Positions 17,719-25,313 of a DNA stretch of 64,000 nucleotides are shown in pieces; the stretch's first letter is position 1; every line of letters begins with the position of its first letter. Origin of the DNA: Cellulomonas carbonis. Its GTDB lineage: Bacteria; Actinomycetota; Actinomycetes; Actinomycetales; Cellulomonadaceae. The position numbers and the translations under genes are program-made. The notes below the pieces were generated by a model. That model was not told where the DNA came from. It did not search any database and was given only the letters and a program-made list of their open reading frames with translations. The stretch covers positions 496,001 to 560,000 of the forward strand of contig NZ_BMEB01000002.1 of the NCBI RefSeq assembly GCF_014636275.1, read 5' to 3'.

Positions 17719-17921
17719 GAGTTCTCCTGGGTCGTCTGTCGGATGACGCGCTCACCTTGCCAGAGATCGAACGGGATGTGGGAGTGATGCACCAGTTCGG
17801 GTGACTTCGCCCGGTTGGGGTCCGCACCACCGCTAGGGTGACCGGCGGTGCGCCGTCCGCGGGTGGCGCGGGGCGACGTGCGACGGGTGGCGGGGGCCGC
17901 CGGGGACGGGGGGTGTGGCGC

Positions 17922-18296
17922 ATGAGCGAGCAGGACGAGGCGCCCGACATGCGGACCAACCTGCTGAGGCTGCGGTGCCGCTCGGCGTCGGCGCGTGCGT
18001 ACCAGGGCCCCACGCGGCTGGCCCCGTCGGGCGGTAACCCGCTCGCGGGCGTGCTGGCCCGGCTCGAGGACGCGTGGGTCTCGCCGTCGCGCGACCGGAC
18101 GGTCTACGCCGAGGAGCTCGAGGGGGTCGGCTCCGCCGTCACCGCGGCGTTCGAGGCGCAGGGTCGTCTGTGCAGCGACGAGGCGGCGTCGGAGCCCGCC
18201 GAGGTCGACGCGGACGACCCGTACGAGGGCTGGAAGGCGAGCAGCGCGCGCATCGACGCGCGGGTGGGCTCGTCGCGGCACCACGGGGGGTACTGA
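17922..18296 (+). CDS. Small helical protein of unknown function, T7SS-associated
   Basis: I do not recognise a named family. The 124-residue protein is acidic. The central part (PLAGVLARLEDAWVSPSRDR, then TVYAEELEGVGSAVTAAFEA) has the helix spacing and the single Trp seen in WXG100-like or chaperone-like proteins. The C-terminus (DDPYEGWKASSARIDARVGS) looks like a short helix. ATG 17922 is chosen; the upstream in-frame region is Gly/Arg-rich with no ribosome-binding site. Its stop overlaps the next start (TGATG), so it is probably cotranslated with the large protein that follows, perhaps as a partner or chaperone. Confidence 0.6.
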   Translation: MSEQDEAPDMRTNLLRLRCRSASARAYQGPTRLAPSGGNPLAGVLARLEDAWVSPSRDRTVYAEELEGVGSAVTAAFEAQGRLCSDEAASEPAEVDADDPYEGWKASSARIDARVGSSRHHGGY

Positions 18297-20347
18297 TGTC
18301 GCGGTGCGTGCGGGTCTCGATCGACGTCGACGCGTGCCGGGGCGTCGTCGGTGACATCCGGGGCTTCTTCGACGAGGCGATGGACGAGTGGACCGACGTC
18401 GCGAACGCGGCGGGTCGGGCGCTGTGCTCGACCGCGCCGCTCAAGGCGCTCTCGGACCCGCTGATCCGTGCGAGCCAGCTCGCGAACGAGCTCGAGACGC
18501 GCGTCGAGCTCGCGATCGTCTACAACACGGGCGACGGCGGCAACGTGCCGGCCGGTGGCGTCCTGACGTACGAGCTGACCGGCGAGGACACCCTCGCGAA
18601 CGTCAAGGCCCAGCTCGGCGTGCAGATCGCGCGCGGGATCGAGGGGCTGGACCCGGGCAACCGGACGCCGTCGCGCGAGGACGTCGAGCGGTTCGAGCAC
18701 TACACGACGCTCATGGCGAAGTACGCGGACGACCCGGCGGTGACCGACGGGCTGTTCGGCGAGCTGGGCCCGGAGCGGGCGGTCGAGGTGCCGCTGGTGC
18801 TGCGCCGTCTGGCCGACTCGTACTCGCGGAACATGCAGTACATGTACGAGGACACCGACATCGTGTGGGACGAGAACACCCACGTGATGGAGCGGATCTC
18901 GCAGCTCCAGCAGGAGTTCATGGAGGCGTACGGGCAGGGGCTCGCGACGTCGTCGCACTCGTCGGGGTTCCGCCGGGACCACCCGGACTTCGCGCGGGAG
19001 ATGGCCGAGCGGGCCACGGAGGTGCCGGACGGCGCCGGGTGGGGGCTGTCCCAGGTGCTGCGGTTCGGCGAGTACGAGTCCGCGTTCCTCGTCGACGCGG
19101 GAGAGGTTCTGTACGAGTGGGAGAAGGACCAGTTCGGCCCCGTGTGGGGTCAGCAGATGAACGGCGAGGTGATGAGCTGGCGCCTGGGCACGGACGACGA
19201 CGGCGCGCACTACGACCCGTTCGTCGGTCTGTTCGAGGCGATGGGCCGGACCCCGCAGGCGGCGCTGGACTTCGTCAACCCCGACGGCGGCGGCGACGTC
19301 GCGCAGGAGCGTGCGGAGTACCTCATCCAGGAGCGGTCCTGGCGCGCGGACGACTTCAACGCCCTGGGTGAGGCGCTGGACGCGGGCGCGACGGCCTTCC
19401 ACCGGGCCGACGTGCCGGTCGAGCTGCAGGAGCGCGCGGCGTGGCTCGCGTCGGCGACCGTGCACTTCCTGGGCAGCCGTGACGGCGACACCAAGATCGG
19501 GGATGCGGGCAAGGACAGCCTCGCGCACCTGCTCGCCGCCTATGTGGCCGACGTCGACCGTGTGGGGGCGGGTCGGACGGACGGGCCGGACGAGCCGTCC
19601 ACGTCGGAACCCGGGGCCGACTTCCCGTGGGCGCTCGGGCTGCCCGTGGGTGCGGACTTCTCGCTGGACACCTTGAACACGGTCTTCGGGGAGGTGCTGA
19701 CGGACGACGCGGCGATGGAGCACATGGCGGCGGCGGTCGCGGCGTTCAACGCGCACCGGATGGACTCTGCGGTGCAGTCGTACGACGACGACGCGTCGTA
19801 CCGGGCGTTCGTGGCCGGCGCCGTGCAGGACTCGGCGGCGCTGGTCGGGTTCATGATGGGCAACCTGGAGCGCGCGAGCGAGGCGGCGGGCAAGGCCGTC
19901 GACGAGCGGAACAAGAGGTTCGTCGACCTGACGGCGGACGTCGTGGGACTCGTCCCCACCGGGAAGACCTTCACGTCGTTCCTCGCCGATCAGGCGCTGA
20001 GCGCGGGCAAGGACTCGCTGACGAGCTCCGTCACGGGGAACCAGGCAGCGGCCGACGGGCGGAACTTCGACGCCCAGCAGGCGGCGCGGCAGGACCTGCA
20101 GATCGCGATGGCGCTCGCGCTGGCCGAGTCGACGCGGTTGGAGGACATGCGTCGGGAGGACCTCGAGGGCAGGACGTACCCGTGGTTCTCGGGCGGGAGC
20201 CTCGACGAGTCCGTGCTGACCGATGCCGACACGAGGGAGTCGTTCATGAACTGGATCCGTGGTGGTGCCGGCGTGGACATCGCCGAGCTCATCCCGGACG
20301 TCGACGCGCAGTTCGTGCGCGGGCGTGAGCGCGGGGCGGAGCGGTGA
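18296..20347 (+). CDS. Large helical protein of unknown function in T7SS-like locus
   Basis: This 683-residue protein has no signal peptide or membrane span. The first 70 residues form an N-terminal helical hairpin (DACRGVVGDIRGFFDEAMDE) like the start of WXG/LXG-type effectors. The middle contains ERFEHYTTLMAKYADDPAVT, then DGLFGELGPERAVEVPLVL. This recalls uncharacterised actinobacterial T7SS-associated proteins (I think of DUF6571, from memory). Later parts carry amphipathic helices and AGKDSLTSSVTGNQAAADG. It may be an exported effector or a structural partner. ATG 18296 overlaps the upstream stop. The end overlaps the lipoprotein gene by four bases (GTGA), so the genes form one tight operon. 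Confidence 0.6.
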   Translation: MSRCVRVSIDVDACRGVVGDIRGFFDEAMDEWTDVANAAGRALCSTAPLKALSDPLIRASQLANELETRVELAIVYNTGDGGNVPAGGVLTYELTGEDTLANVKAQLGVQIARGIEGLDPGNRTPSREDVERFEHYTTLMAKYADDPAVTDGLFGELGPERAVEVPLVLRRLADSYSRNMQYMYEDTDIVWDENTHVMERISQLQQEFMEAYGQGLATSSHSSGFRRDHPDFAREMAERATEVPDGAGWGLSQVLRFGEYESAFLVDAGEVLYEWEKDQFGPVWGQQMNGEVMSWRLGTDDDGAHYDPFVGLFEAMGRTPQAALDFVNPDGGGDVAQERAEYLIQERSWRADDFNALGEALDAGATAFHRADVPVELQERAAWLASATVHFLGSRDGDTKIGDAGKDSLAHLLAAYVADVDRVGAGRTDGPDEPSTSEPGADFPWALGLPVGADFSLDTLNTVFGEVLTDDAAMEHMAAAVAAFNAHRMDSAVQSYDDDASYRAFVAGAVQDSAALVGFMMGNLERASEAAGKAVDERNKRFVDLTADVVGLVPTGKTFTSFLADQALSAGKDSLTSSVTGNQAAADGRNFDAQQAARQDLQIAMALALAESTRLEDMRREDLEGRTYPWFSGGSLDESVLTDADTRESFMNWIRGGAGVDIAELIPDVDAQFVRGRERGAER

Positions 20348-20892
20348 GGGGCAGCGGGGTCCTCGCCGCGTCTGCGGTCGCGGTGGTCGTCGCGGGTTGT
20401 TCCGCGCCGTCGACGGACCCGGTCCCGGTGGAGGCCGAGGCGCCGTTCGTGTGCGACGGGGTCCCGGCCCGTGGTGCGGAGCTGCTGACCGGGATCGAGG
20501 ACCCGGAGGTGGAGCAGACCGGGGAGAGGGAGTCGGAGTTCTGGACCTTCCGGTGCGCGGTGCTGGACGGGGACGGTGACACGGTGCTGAGCGTCCTCTG
20601 GCAGACGATCGAGGGCCATGGCTGGGGTGCCCCGCAGGAGTACCGCGACGAGTTGAGCGAGACCCAGAACGCGGTCGCGATCGAGGCCGACGCGCCCGGT
20701 GGCGGCTACGTGACGGGGCCCGCTCGTCGGCCGAATGGCCGTTGGGTGTGCGACGACTCGCGCATGGTCCACGTCGAGCTGTTCGAGACCGTCGAGGGGC
20801 GTGACGGGTTCGAGGACGTGGCGCGGTTCGTGGAGTCGCTGGTGCCGTGGACGTGCGGTGGCGAGGAGTTCCCTGAGGCGGAGGAGTCGTGA
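20344..20892 (+). CDS. Lipoprotein of unknown function
   Basis: The protein has 182 residues. The N-terminal signal peptide ends in the lipobox VVVAGC (Cys at about residue 19), so it is predicted to be lipidated and held on the outer face of the membrane. The mature part is acidic. It contains paired cysteines (FVCDG, FRCAV, WVCDD, WTCGG) that could form two disulfides. No named domain is recognised. GTG 20344 overlaps the upstream stop, and the end overlaps the next lipoprotein gene by four bases. The operon arrangement suggests a role at the cell surface together with the T7SS-like genes. Confidence 0.75.
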   Translation: MRGSGVLAASAVAVVVAGCSAPSTDPVPVEAEAPFVCDGVPARGAELLTGIEDPEVEQTGERESEFWTFRCAVLDGDGDTVLSVLWQTIEGHGWGAPQEYRDELSETQNAVAIEADAPGGGYVTGPARRPNGRWVCDDSRMVHVELFETVEGRDGFEDVARFVESLVPWTCGGEEFPEAEES

Positions 20893-21536
20893 GGGTCGGC
20901 GTGGTGACGAGGATGGGTGGCACGGCCCGTAGGGGTGCGGTCGTCCCGGTGGTCGCTGTGGTGCTGGTGGGGGTTCTGGCGGGCTGCACCGCCGACGAGC
21001 CGACGGTGGGGCAGCCGCCGTCGCCGACGGTGACGGTCGAGCCGACCCCGACCCCGACGCCGACCCCGGCGCCCACGGCGGAGGGGCCGATGGACCGGTC
21101 GGACGCGGAGCTGGGGATCACGTTCACGAACCTGCCCGAGGTCACCGGTGACCTCCGTGCCGCGTTGGACGCGTACACGCTGTTCGAGGTCGAGTACCGC
21201 CGGTCGCTCACCAGTGGCGGGGTGACGCCGGAGCTCGAGCTCCTGGCGGCCCCCGAGATCGTGGAGACCGTCCGGAACACGGTGGAGAACATCCGCACCG
21301 CGGGGAACGTCGTCGGCGGGACGACGACCCTCGACCTCCGCGACGTCCAGGGCGGCTCGGGTGCGGCGATCGTCGAGGCGTGCCTCGACGAGAGGGACAG
21401 CACGCTCACGTCGGCGAGCGGCGAGGCGCAGACCGGGGCGGAGCGAGGGCTGCAGCCCATCCGCATCCGCGCGGACCTGTCGCAGGGCCCCACCGGCTGG
21501 ATGGTGGCCTCCCAGGAGGTGGGCGGGTCGTGCTGA
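20889..21536 (+). CDS. Lipoprotein with Thr/Pro repeat linker
   Basis: The protein has 215 residues with a signal peptide and lipobox VLAGC. A low-complexity linker rich in TPTP repeats (about residues 55-65) precedes an all-alpha/beta extracytoplasmic domain with TYPE-like tail features (LDAYTLFEVEYRRSLTSGGV). A single C-terminal Cys lies at the last position (GGSC). The linker probably spans the peptidoglycan. GTG 20889 overlaps the previous stop and has GAGGAG upstream; an ATG at 20913 would also leave an intact signal peptide. A similar lipoprotein with a TPSPTP linker occurs at 22668-23225, which suggests duplication of a lipoprotein-plus-secreted-protein pair. Confidence 0.75.
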   Translation: MRVGVVTRMGGTARRGAVVPVVAVVLVGVLAGCTADEPTVGQPPSPTVTVEPTPTPTPTPAPTAEGPMDRSDAELGITFTNLPEVTGDLRAALDAYTLFEVEYRRSLTSGGVTPELELLAAPEIVETVRNTVENIRTAGNVVGGTTTLDLRDVQGGSGAAIVEACLDERDSTLTSASGEAQTGAERGLQPIRIRADLSQGPTGWMVASQEVGGSC

Positions 21537-22588
21537 GGTCGGTCGGGCCCGCGCTGCTGGGGCTCGCGACGGCGGTCGTGGTCGCTGTCGGCAGTCCCGC
21601 CGCCGCGTCGACGTCTCCGCCCGGTGGCTGCCAGGACCGCGGCTGCCCCTCCGAACCGTCCCCGGGGGACGGTGGCGGAGCGGGTGCGTCGTCGGGTGGC
21701 GGGTCGATCACGGTGCAGGTGAGCGGTACCGCGGTGCGTGGCGGGGGCGAGCAGGTCGAGGTGCCGGCGTCGTCGGTGCGGGCGCATCCGGTGTGCTGGT
21801 ACGGGTTCGTGGCCACGGGCGCGGAGTACGCGTCGTGGTGGGACGAGGGCCGGTTCGACGAGCTCATGCGTCGTCTGCCGGAGGAGGACCACTTCGAGCC
21901 GTACCCGGGCTACGGGGAGCACCGGGACGACACCGAGGGCGGGTGGTGGTCGCCGCGCTGCTCGAGCGCGCACTGGCCGGACGGCGACTGGGACGGGTTC
22001 TTCGACTACACGAACCGGTACTTCGACACGCACACGGCGGTCTACGTGGTGCCGGGGGAGGTGCCGCCGGGTGCGGACGTGCCGCCCGAGGTGCTCGCGG
22101 AGATCGCGTACGAGCAGATGGAGCTGCCGGTCGGGCGACTCGCGTGGAACCCGATGCGGGCGGGCGACGGCGCGACGGTCGTGGGCGTGGACACGTGGGT
22201 GTGGGTCGAGGACGCGCTCGAGAGCGTGTCGGTGACGGCGTCGGTGTCGACGGGCACGTGGGCGCGGGTGGACGCGTCTCTCGCAGGGCTGTCGGTGCAC
22301 GCACCGGGCTCGGACGGGGCGCAGTGCGTGGGTGCGGGTGTGGCGTGGAGCGAGGGGGCGGACCCGGCCGGGGCGTGCCGGGTGTGGTTCGACCGGTCCA
22401 GCGCGAACCAGCCGGTGAAGGCGGGGCTGTCGGTGCCGACGGCGACGATGACGGCCGAGGCCCGGTGGACGGCGTCGTGGGTGTCGAGCCTGGACCCGAC
22501 GCCGCGCGAGCTGACCGGCCAGAGCGTCGAGGCGTCGGCCGAGGTGCCGGTCGCCGAGATCCAGTCGCTGGTCACCGCCTCCGGCTGA
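21530..22588 (+). CDS. Secreted protein of actinobacterial W-W family, T7SS-locus associated
   Basis: This 352-residue protein has an N-terminal signal peptide (LLGLATAVVVAVGSPAAAS). The C-terminal half follows a pattern I know from secreted Streptomyces proteins often mislabelled ATP/GTP-binding. It reads TVVGVDTWVWVEDALESVS, then a G-A-Q-C-V-G-A-G-V-A-W block, a second cysteine (GACRVWFDRSS) and MTAEARWTASWVSSL, probably a PKD-like beta-sandwich with a disulfide. The function is unknown. GTG 21530 overlaps the lipoprotein end by seven bases and has AGGAGG ten bases upstream. A paralogue lies at 23219-24241; both end in VPVAE(I/V)QS(L/V)VT. Confidence 0.72.
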   Translation: MLRSVGPALLGLATAVVVAVGSPAAASTSPPGGCQDRGCPSEPSPGDGGGAGASSGGGSITVQVSGTAVRGGGEQVEVPASSVRAHPVCWYGFVATGAEYASWWDEGRFDELMRRLPEEDHFEPYPGYGEHRDDTEGGWWSPRCSSAHWPDGDWDGFFDYTNRYFDTHTAVYVVPGEVPPGADVPPEVLAEIAYEQMELPVGRLAWNPMRAGDGATVVGVDTWVWVEDALESVSVTASVSTGTWARVDASLAGLSVHAPGSDGAQCVGAGVAWSEGADPAGACRVWFDRSSANQPVKAGLSVPTATMTAEARWTASWVSSLDPTPRELTGQSVEASAEVPVAEIQSLVTASG

Positions 22589-22667
22589 GTCGGCCACGCC
22601 GAGCCGCCCCGGCGGGGGCCGTGTCATCATCGTCCGTCAGGTCCGCGATCCTCCGGAGGCTTCGTCG

Positions 22668-23225
22668 ATGAGGGTGCCGTCGCGCATCGCCCCCGCTCTG
22701 CTCGCCCCTGCCGTGCTCGTCGGCGTGCTCGCGGGCTGCTCCACGGAGGTCCCCGAGCCCGCCCCCACGACGCCTGCCGTCGAGGCGGAGCCCAGCCCGA
22801 CGCCAAGCCCCACCCCGACCGCCGACCCCGCCGTCGTCGCCGACGTCCTCGAGGTCCACTCGGCCTTCTGGGACGCCGTCATCGCGTCGGAGAACGGCCC
22901 GGACCCCGACGCCGCGCCGTTCTTCGCGATCGCGAGCGAGGAGGTCACCGGGCAGCAGGTCGGCCGGGTCGCGCAGTACCTCGACATCGGCATGAAGCGG
23001 TCCGGCGCACCCGAGCTCGGCGAGCCCGTCGTGACGGTCGACGGCACGACGGCGCGCGTCGAGCAGTGCGTGAACCAGGACCCGTGGGTCGCGATCGGCC
23101 CCGACGGCACCGAGGTCGCCGCAGACGACGGCGTGCTGCCGCAGGGCTGGGAGCTGACCGAGGCGGACGGGTCGTGGAAGGTGACGAGGCTCTTCGGCGC
23201 CCAGGAGACGGAGATCCAGTGCTGA
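22668..23225 (+). CDS. Lipoprotein with Thr/Ser-Pro linker
   Basis: The protein has 185 residues. A signal peptide with lipobox VLAGC (Cys at about 24) is followed by a Pro/Thr/Ser-rich linker (TPSPTPTA). A domain resembling small alpha+beta, NTF2-like secreted folds follows (VHSAFWDAVIASENGPDPDA, then VVTVDGTTARVEQCVNQD). Two cysteines lie in the mature domain, one at the very end. ATG 22668 has GGAGG at good spacing. It starts 79 bases after the upstream gene and ends inside the 12-bp tandem repeat that encodes the N-terminus of the next protein. It appears to be the second copy of a lipoprotein/secreted-protein pair. Confidence 0.75.
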   Translation: MRVPSRIAPALLAPAVLVGVLAGCSTEVPEPAPTTPAVEAEPSPTPSPTPTADPAVVADVLEVHSAFWDAVIASENGPDPDAAPFFAIASEEVTGQQVGRVAQYLDIGMKRSGAPELGEPVVTVDGTTARVEQCVNQDPWVAIGPDGTEVAADDGVLPQGWELTEADGSWKVTRLFGAQETEIQC

Positions 23226-24241
23226 GCGACAGGCTGAGCGACAGGCTGAGCGACAGGCTGAGCGACAGGCTGAGCGACGAGCTGACCGCCACGCCGTCCC
23301 GCACACCCTCCCGCGGGCTCGCCCGGCGCCTGGCCGGCGTCGCGCGGCTCGTCACGCTCCTCGCCGCTGCGGGGCTCGTCCTCTGGTCGCCCGTGGTGCT
23401 CGCGCCGCCGGCGTCGGCCGAGGACGGCTGCATGCTGGTCGACGCGGGCCGTGACGAGCAGGGCAACATCATCTGGGAGGAGGCGTGCCCGGGCGGGAAC
23501 GAGGACGGCGGGACGACCCCCGGCGACGGCGGCAGCAGCGGGCCGAGCACCCCGACGTGCGACCTGTCGTCGGTGATCGGCATGGGCGACTACGAGTTCT
23601 GCGTCGGCACGACGGCCTGCTCGGTCAACAACCCGTCGCGCATCCCCGAGGCCGACTGGCCGATGGAGGAGCGCCCGAGCCCCGAGCACATCTACACGTT
23701 CCAGTGGTGCGAGCCGGCCGACGGGCCCGCTGAGTACGGCTGGTCGTGGTACCTGCCCGAGGACACCGGACCGAGCCTGAGCGAGCTCGCCCAGTCGGCG
23801 TTCGGGGCGCTCGGCGCCCCGGTCTTCGACGTCGGCTTCAACCCGCCCGGCCGCACGGTCGTGGGGGTCGAGACGTGGTTCTGGGCGCAGGGCGCCGGGC
23901 CGGGCGCCATCTCGGCGTCGTCGGGTGCGGTGTCGGCGGTCGGCACGCCCGCGCGGCTCGAGGTCGACCCCGGCGACGGCTCGGGCGTGATCACGTGCCC
24001 GTTCACGACGACGGAGTCCGACGCGTGCTCGCACGTGTACGTCCGGTCGTCCGCGCGAGGCACCGAGGCCACGGACGCCGGACCCGCGCACGCCGCGCGG
24101 ATGCGGCTCGTGTACGACGTCGGCTTCCGCGTCGACGGCACCACGCTCACCCTGCCCGGGCTCCCGGACTCGCTCGAGTCGCCGTGGACGACGGTCGCGG
24201 TGCCGGTCGCCGAGGTGCAGTCGGTCGTCACGCGGGGCTGA
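23219..24241 (+). CDS. Secreted protein, paralogue of 21530-22588 product
   Basis: The protein has 340 residues. It begins with LSDR repeats, then a basic stretch and a hydrophobic segment ending in PPASAED (residues about 38-68), which would serve as a Sec signal. The mature protein has many cysteines in its first 100 residues and a C-terminal part (TVVGVETWFWAQGAGPGAIS, later ITCPFTTTESDACSHVYVRS) that aligns with the paralogue at 21530-22588. The final phrase VPVAEVQSVVTRG is nearly identical. GTG 23219 overlaps the upstream stop and has AGGAGA about 10 bases upstream. Translation could start later, at a codon closer to the signal peptide, since the LSDR run is an unusual leader. The function is unknown. 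Confidence 0.68.
   Translation: MLSDRLSDRLSDRLSDRLSDELTATPSRTPSRGLARRLAGVARLVTLLAAAGLVLWSPVVLAPPASAEDGCMLVDAGRDEQGNIIWEEACPGGNEDGGTTPGDGGSSGPSTPTCDLSSVIGMGDYEFCVGTTACSVNNPSRIPEADWPMEERPSPEHIYTFQWCEPADGPAEYGWSWYLPEDTGPSLSELAQSAFGALGAPVFDVGFNPPGRTVVGVETWFWAQGAGPGAISASSGAVSAVGTPARLEVDPGDGSGVITCPFTTTESDACSHVYVRSSARGTEATDAGPAHAARMRLVYDVGFRVDGTTLTLPGLPDSLESPWTTVAVPVAEVQSVVTRG
23222..23281 (+). repeat. 12-bp tandem repeat, five units
   Basis: Four perfect copies of CTGAGCGACAGG plus a fifth copy with changed last bases run from 23222. The first copy contains the stop codon of the upstream lipoprotein gene. In the downstream frame it encodes repeated LSDR. Since the unit is a multiple of three, gain or loss of units would change the N-terminal length of the downstream protein without a frameshift. 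Confidence 0.95.
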
Positions 24242-24250
24242 GCGGCCTCC

Positions 24251-24271
24251 CGGGCGGCCCCGTACCGCCCG
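24251..24271 (+). terminator. Hairpin terminator at end of T7SS-like operon
   Basis: CGGGCGG at 24251-24257 pairs with CCGCCCG at 24265-24271 across a seven-base loop, ten bases after the stop of the last secreted protein. There is no U-tract. Confidence 0.55.
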
Positions 24272-24447
24272 GCCCGAGCCATGCGACCTCTACGGCTCTC
24301 CACGGTCGGACACCGGCTCGCCCGTGTCACCAGCGGGCGCGCGCTGGAGCCCAGGACGCGCTCGGGTTGAGGGAGTGCCGACCCGGTGCGAGGGTGGAGC
24401 TCCGGTCAAGACCATGGCCGTGCGCCGGAAGGCGCGTGCACTCGCTG

Positions 24448-24465
24448 GTACGCCGCGCGGCGTAC
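24448..24465. promoter_or_regulatory. 18-bp perfect palindrome upstream of GAF-ANTAR gene
   Basis: GTACGCCGCGCGGCGTAC is a perfect 18-bp palindrome whose end lies 13 bases before the ATG at 24479. It could be a protein operator. As RNA it could form a stem next to the ribosome-binding region. Confidence 0.5.
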
Positions 24466-24478
24466 GGGACGGCACCTC

Positions 24479-25252
24479 ATGGTCACCCTCGTCCGAGATC
24501 TCGTCACGTCGGTCGTCTCCACGGCCTGCGACCTGGGCCTCCCCGTGGGGGCGGTGCTCCGCGTCCACGGCCATCCGGCGGCGGTCGCCGCCTCGGACCC
24601 CGCAGCCGGTCGGTGCGACGCGGTGGTCGCGCGGCACCAGCTCGGCCCGTGCCTCGACGCGCTGGACGCCGCCTGCGGCGTGATGGTCCCCGACGTCGTC
24701 GTCGAGGACCGCTGGCTGCCGTGGCGGACCGCGGTGCTGGGCTCCGGGCTCCGGTCGGCGCTCGCGATCCCCGCGCGGGTCGACGACGCCGTGGAGCTCG
24801 CCGTGACCGCCTACCGAACCGTCCCGGGTGCGTGGCCCGGCGACGCCGTCGGGCGCCTCGCCGCGCACGCGTCGTCGGCGGCCGCCACCGTCGGGCGGGC
24901 GCTCGGCACCGCAGCGGCCCCACCGGGCCCCGCCACCGGGTGGCCGTCCGGGCTCGACCCGGAGCCCGCAGCCTCCCTCCGTGCCCTCCTCGCGACCCCC
25001 GGCGACGCCGCCGTGGTCGACGAGGCGCTCACCGCGGTCGTGCGGTGCAACGGGTGCACGGCGCTGGAGGCGCTCTCGATGCTGCTCGGTGCGGCGTCGG
25101 GCCGTGCGGTCACGCTCGGCGACGTCGCGCGGACGGTGCTCGCGGCGCTCGACCGGCCCGCCCCCGTCCTCGAGGTCCCCGTCCGCGACTGCGTCGCGGC
25201 ACCTCCGCCCCGTCGCACCGTCCCTGCCCGCGACCGAGCCGCCGGTGCCTGA
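24479..25252 (+). CDS. GAF-ANTAR domain regulator (ANTAR divergent)
   Basis: The protein has 257 residues. Residues about 5-150 form a GAF domain (LVTSVVSTACDLGLPVGAVL, VVVEDRWLPWRTAVLGSGLR, SALAIPARV). The C-terminal 60 residues (AAVVDEALTAVVRCNGCTAL onwards, then GDVARTVLAAL) match the three-helix ANTAR plan but are diverged from the classic form seen in the next gene. ANTAR proteins bind paired stem-loops in RNA and allow antitermination; GAF regulates this. ATG 24479 is preceded by the palindrome at 24448-24465. It is followed 61 bases later by a PAS-GAF-ANTAR gene, so the two may act together. Confidence 0.72.
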   Translation: MVTLVRDLVTSVVSTACDLGLPVGAVLRVHGHPAAVAASDPAAGRCDAVVARHQLGPCLDALDAACGVMVPDVVVEDRWLPWRTAVLGSGLRSALAIPARVDDAVELAVTAYRTVPGAWPGDAVGRLAAHASSAAATVGRALGTAAAPPGPATGWPSGLDPEPAASLRALLATPGDAAVVDEALTAVVRCNGCTALEALSMLLGAASGRAVTLGDVARTVLAALDRPAPVLEVPVRDCVAAPPPRRTVPARDRAAGA

Positions 25253-25313
25253 ACGACCCGTCCCGTCACCCGGCGTGCAACGCTGGGAGCCGGGCCACGG
25301 GAAGGGGCTTGCC

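Noticed and set aside
18104..22630. 1508-residue open frame on the minus strand
   Set aside because: It runs across several real plus-strand genes with overlapping starts; composition is shadow-like.
23222..23281. CRISPR array
   Set aside because: Repeats are contiguous 12-mers without spacers.
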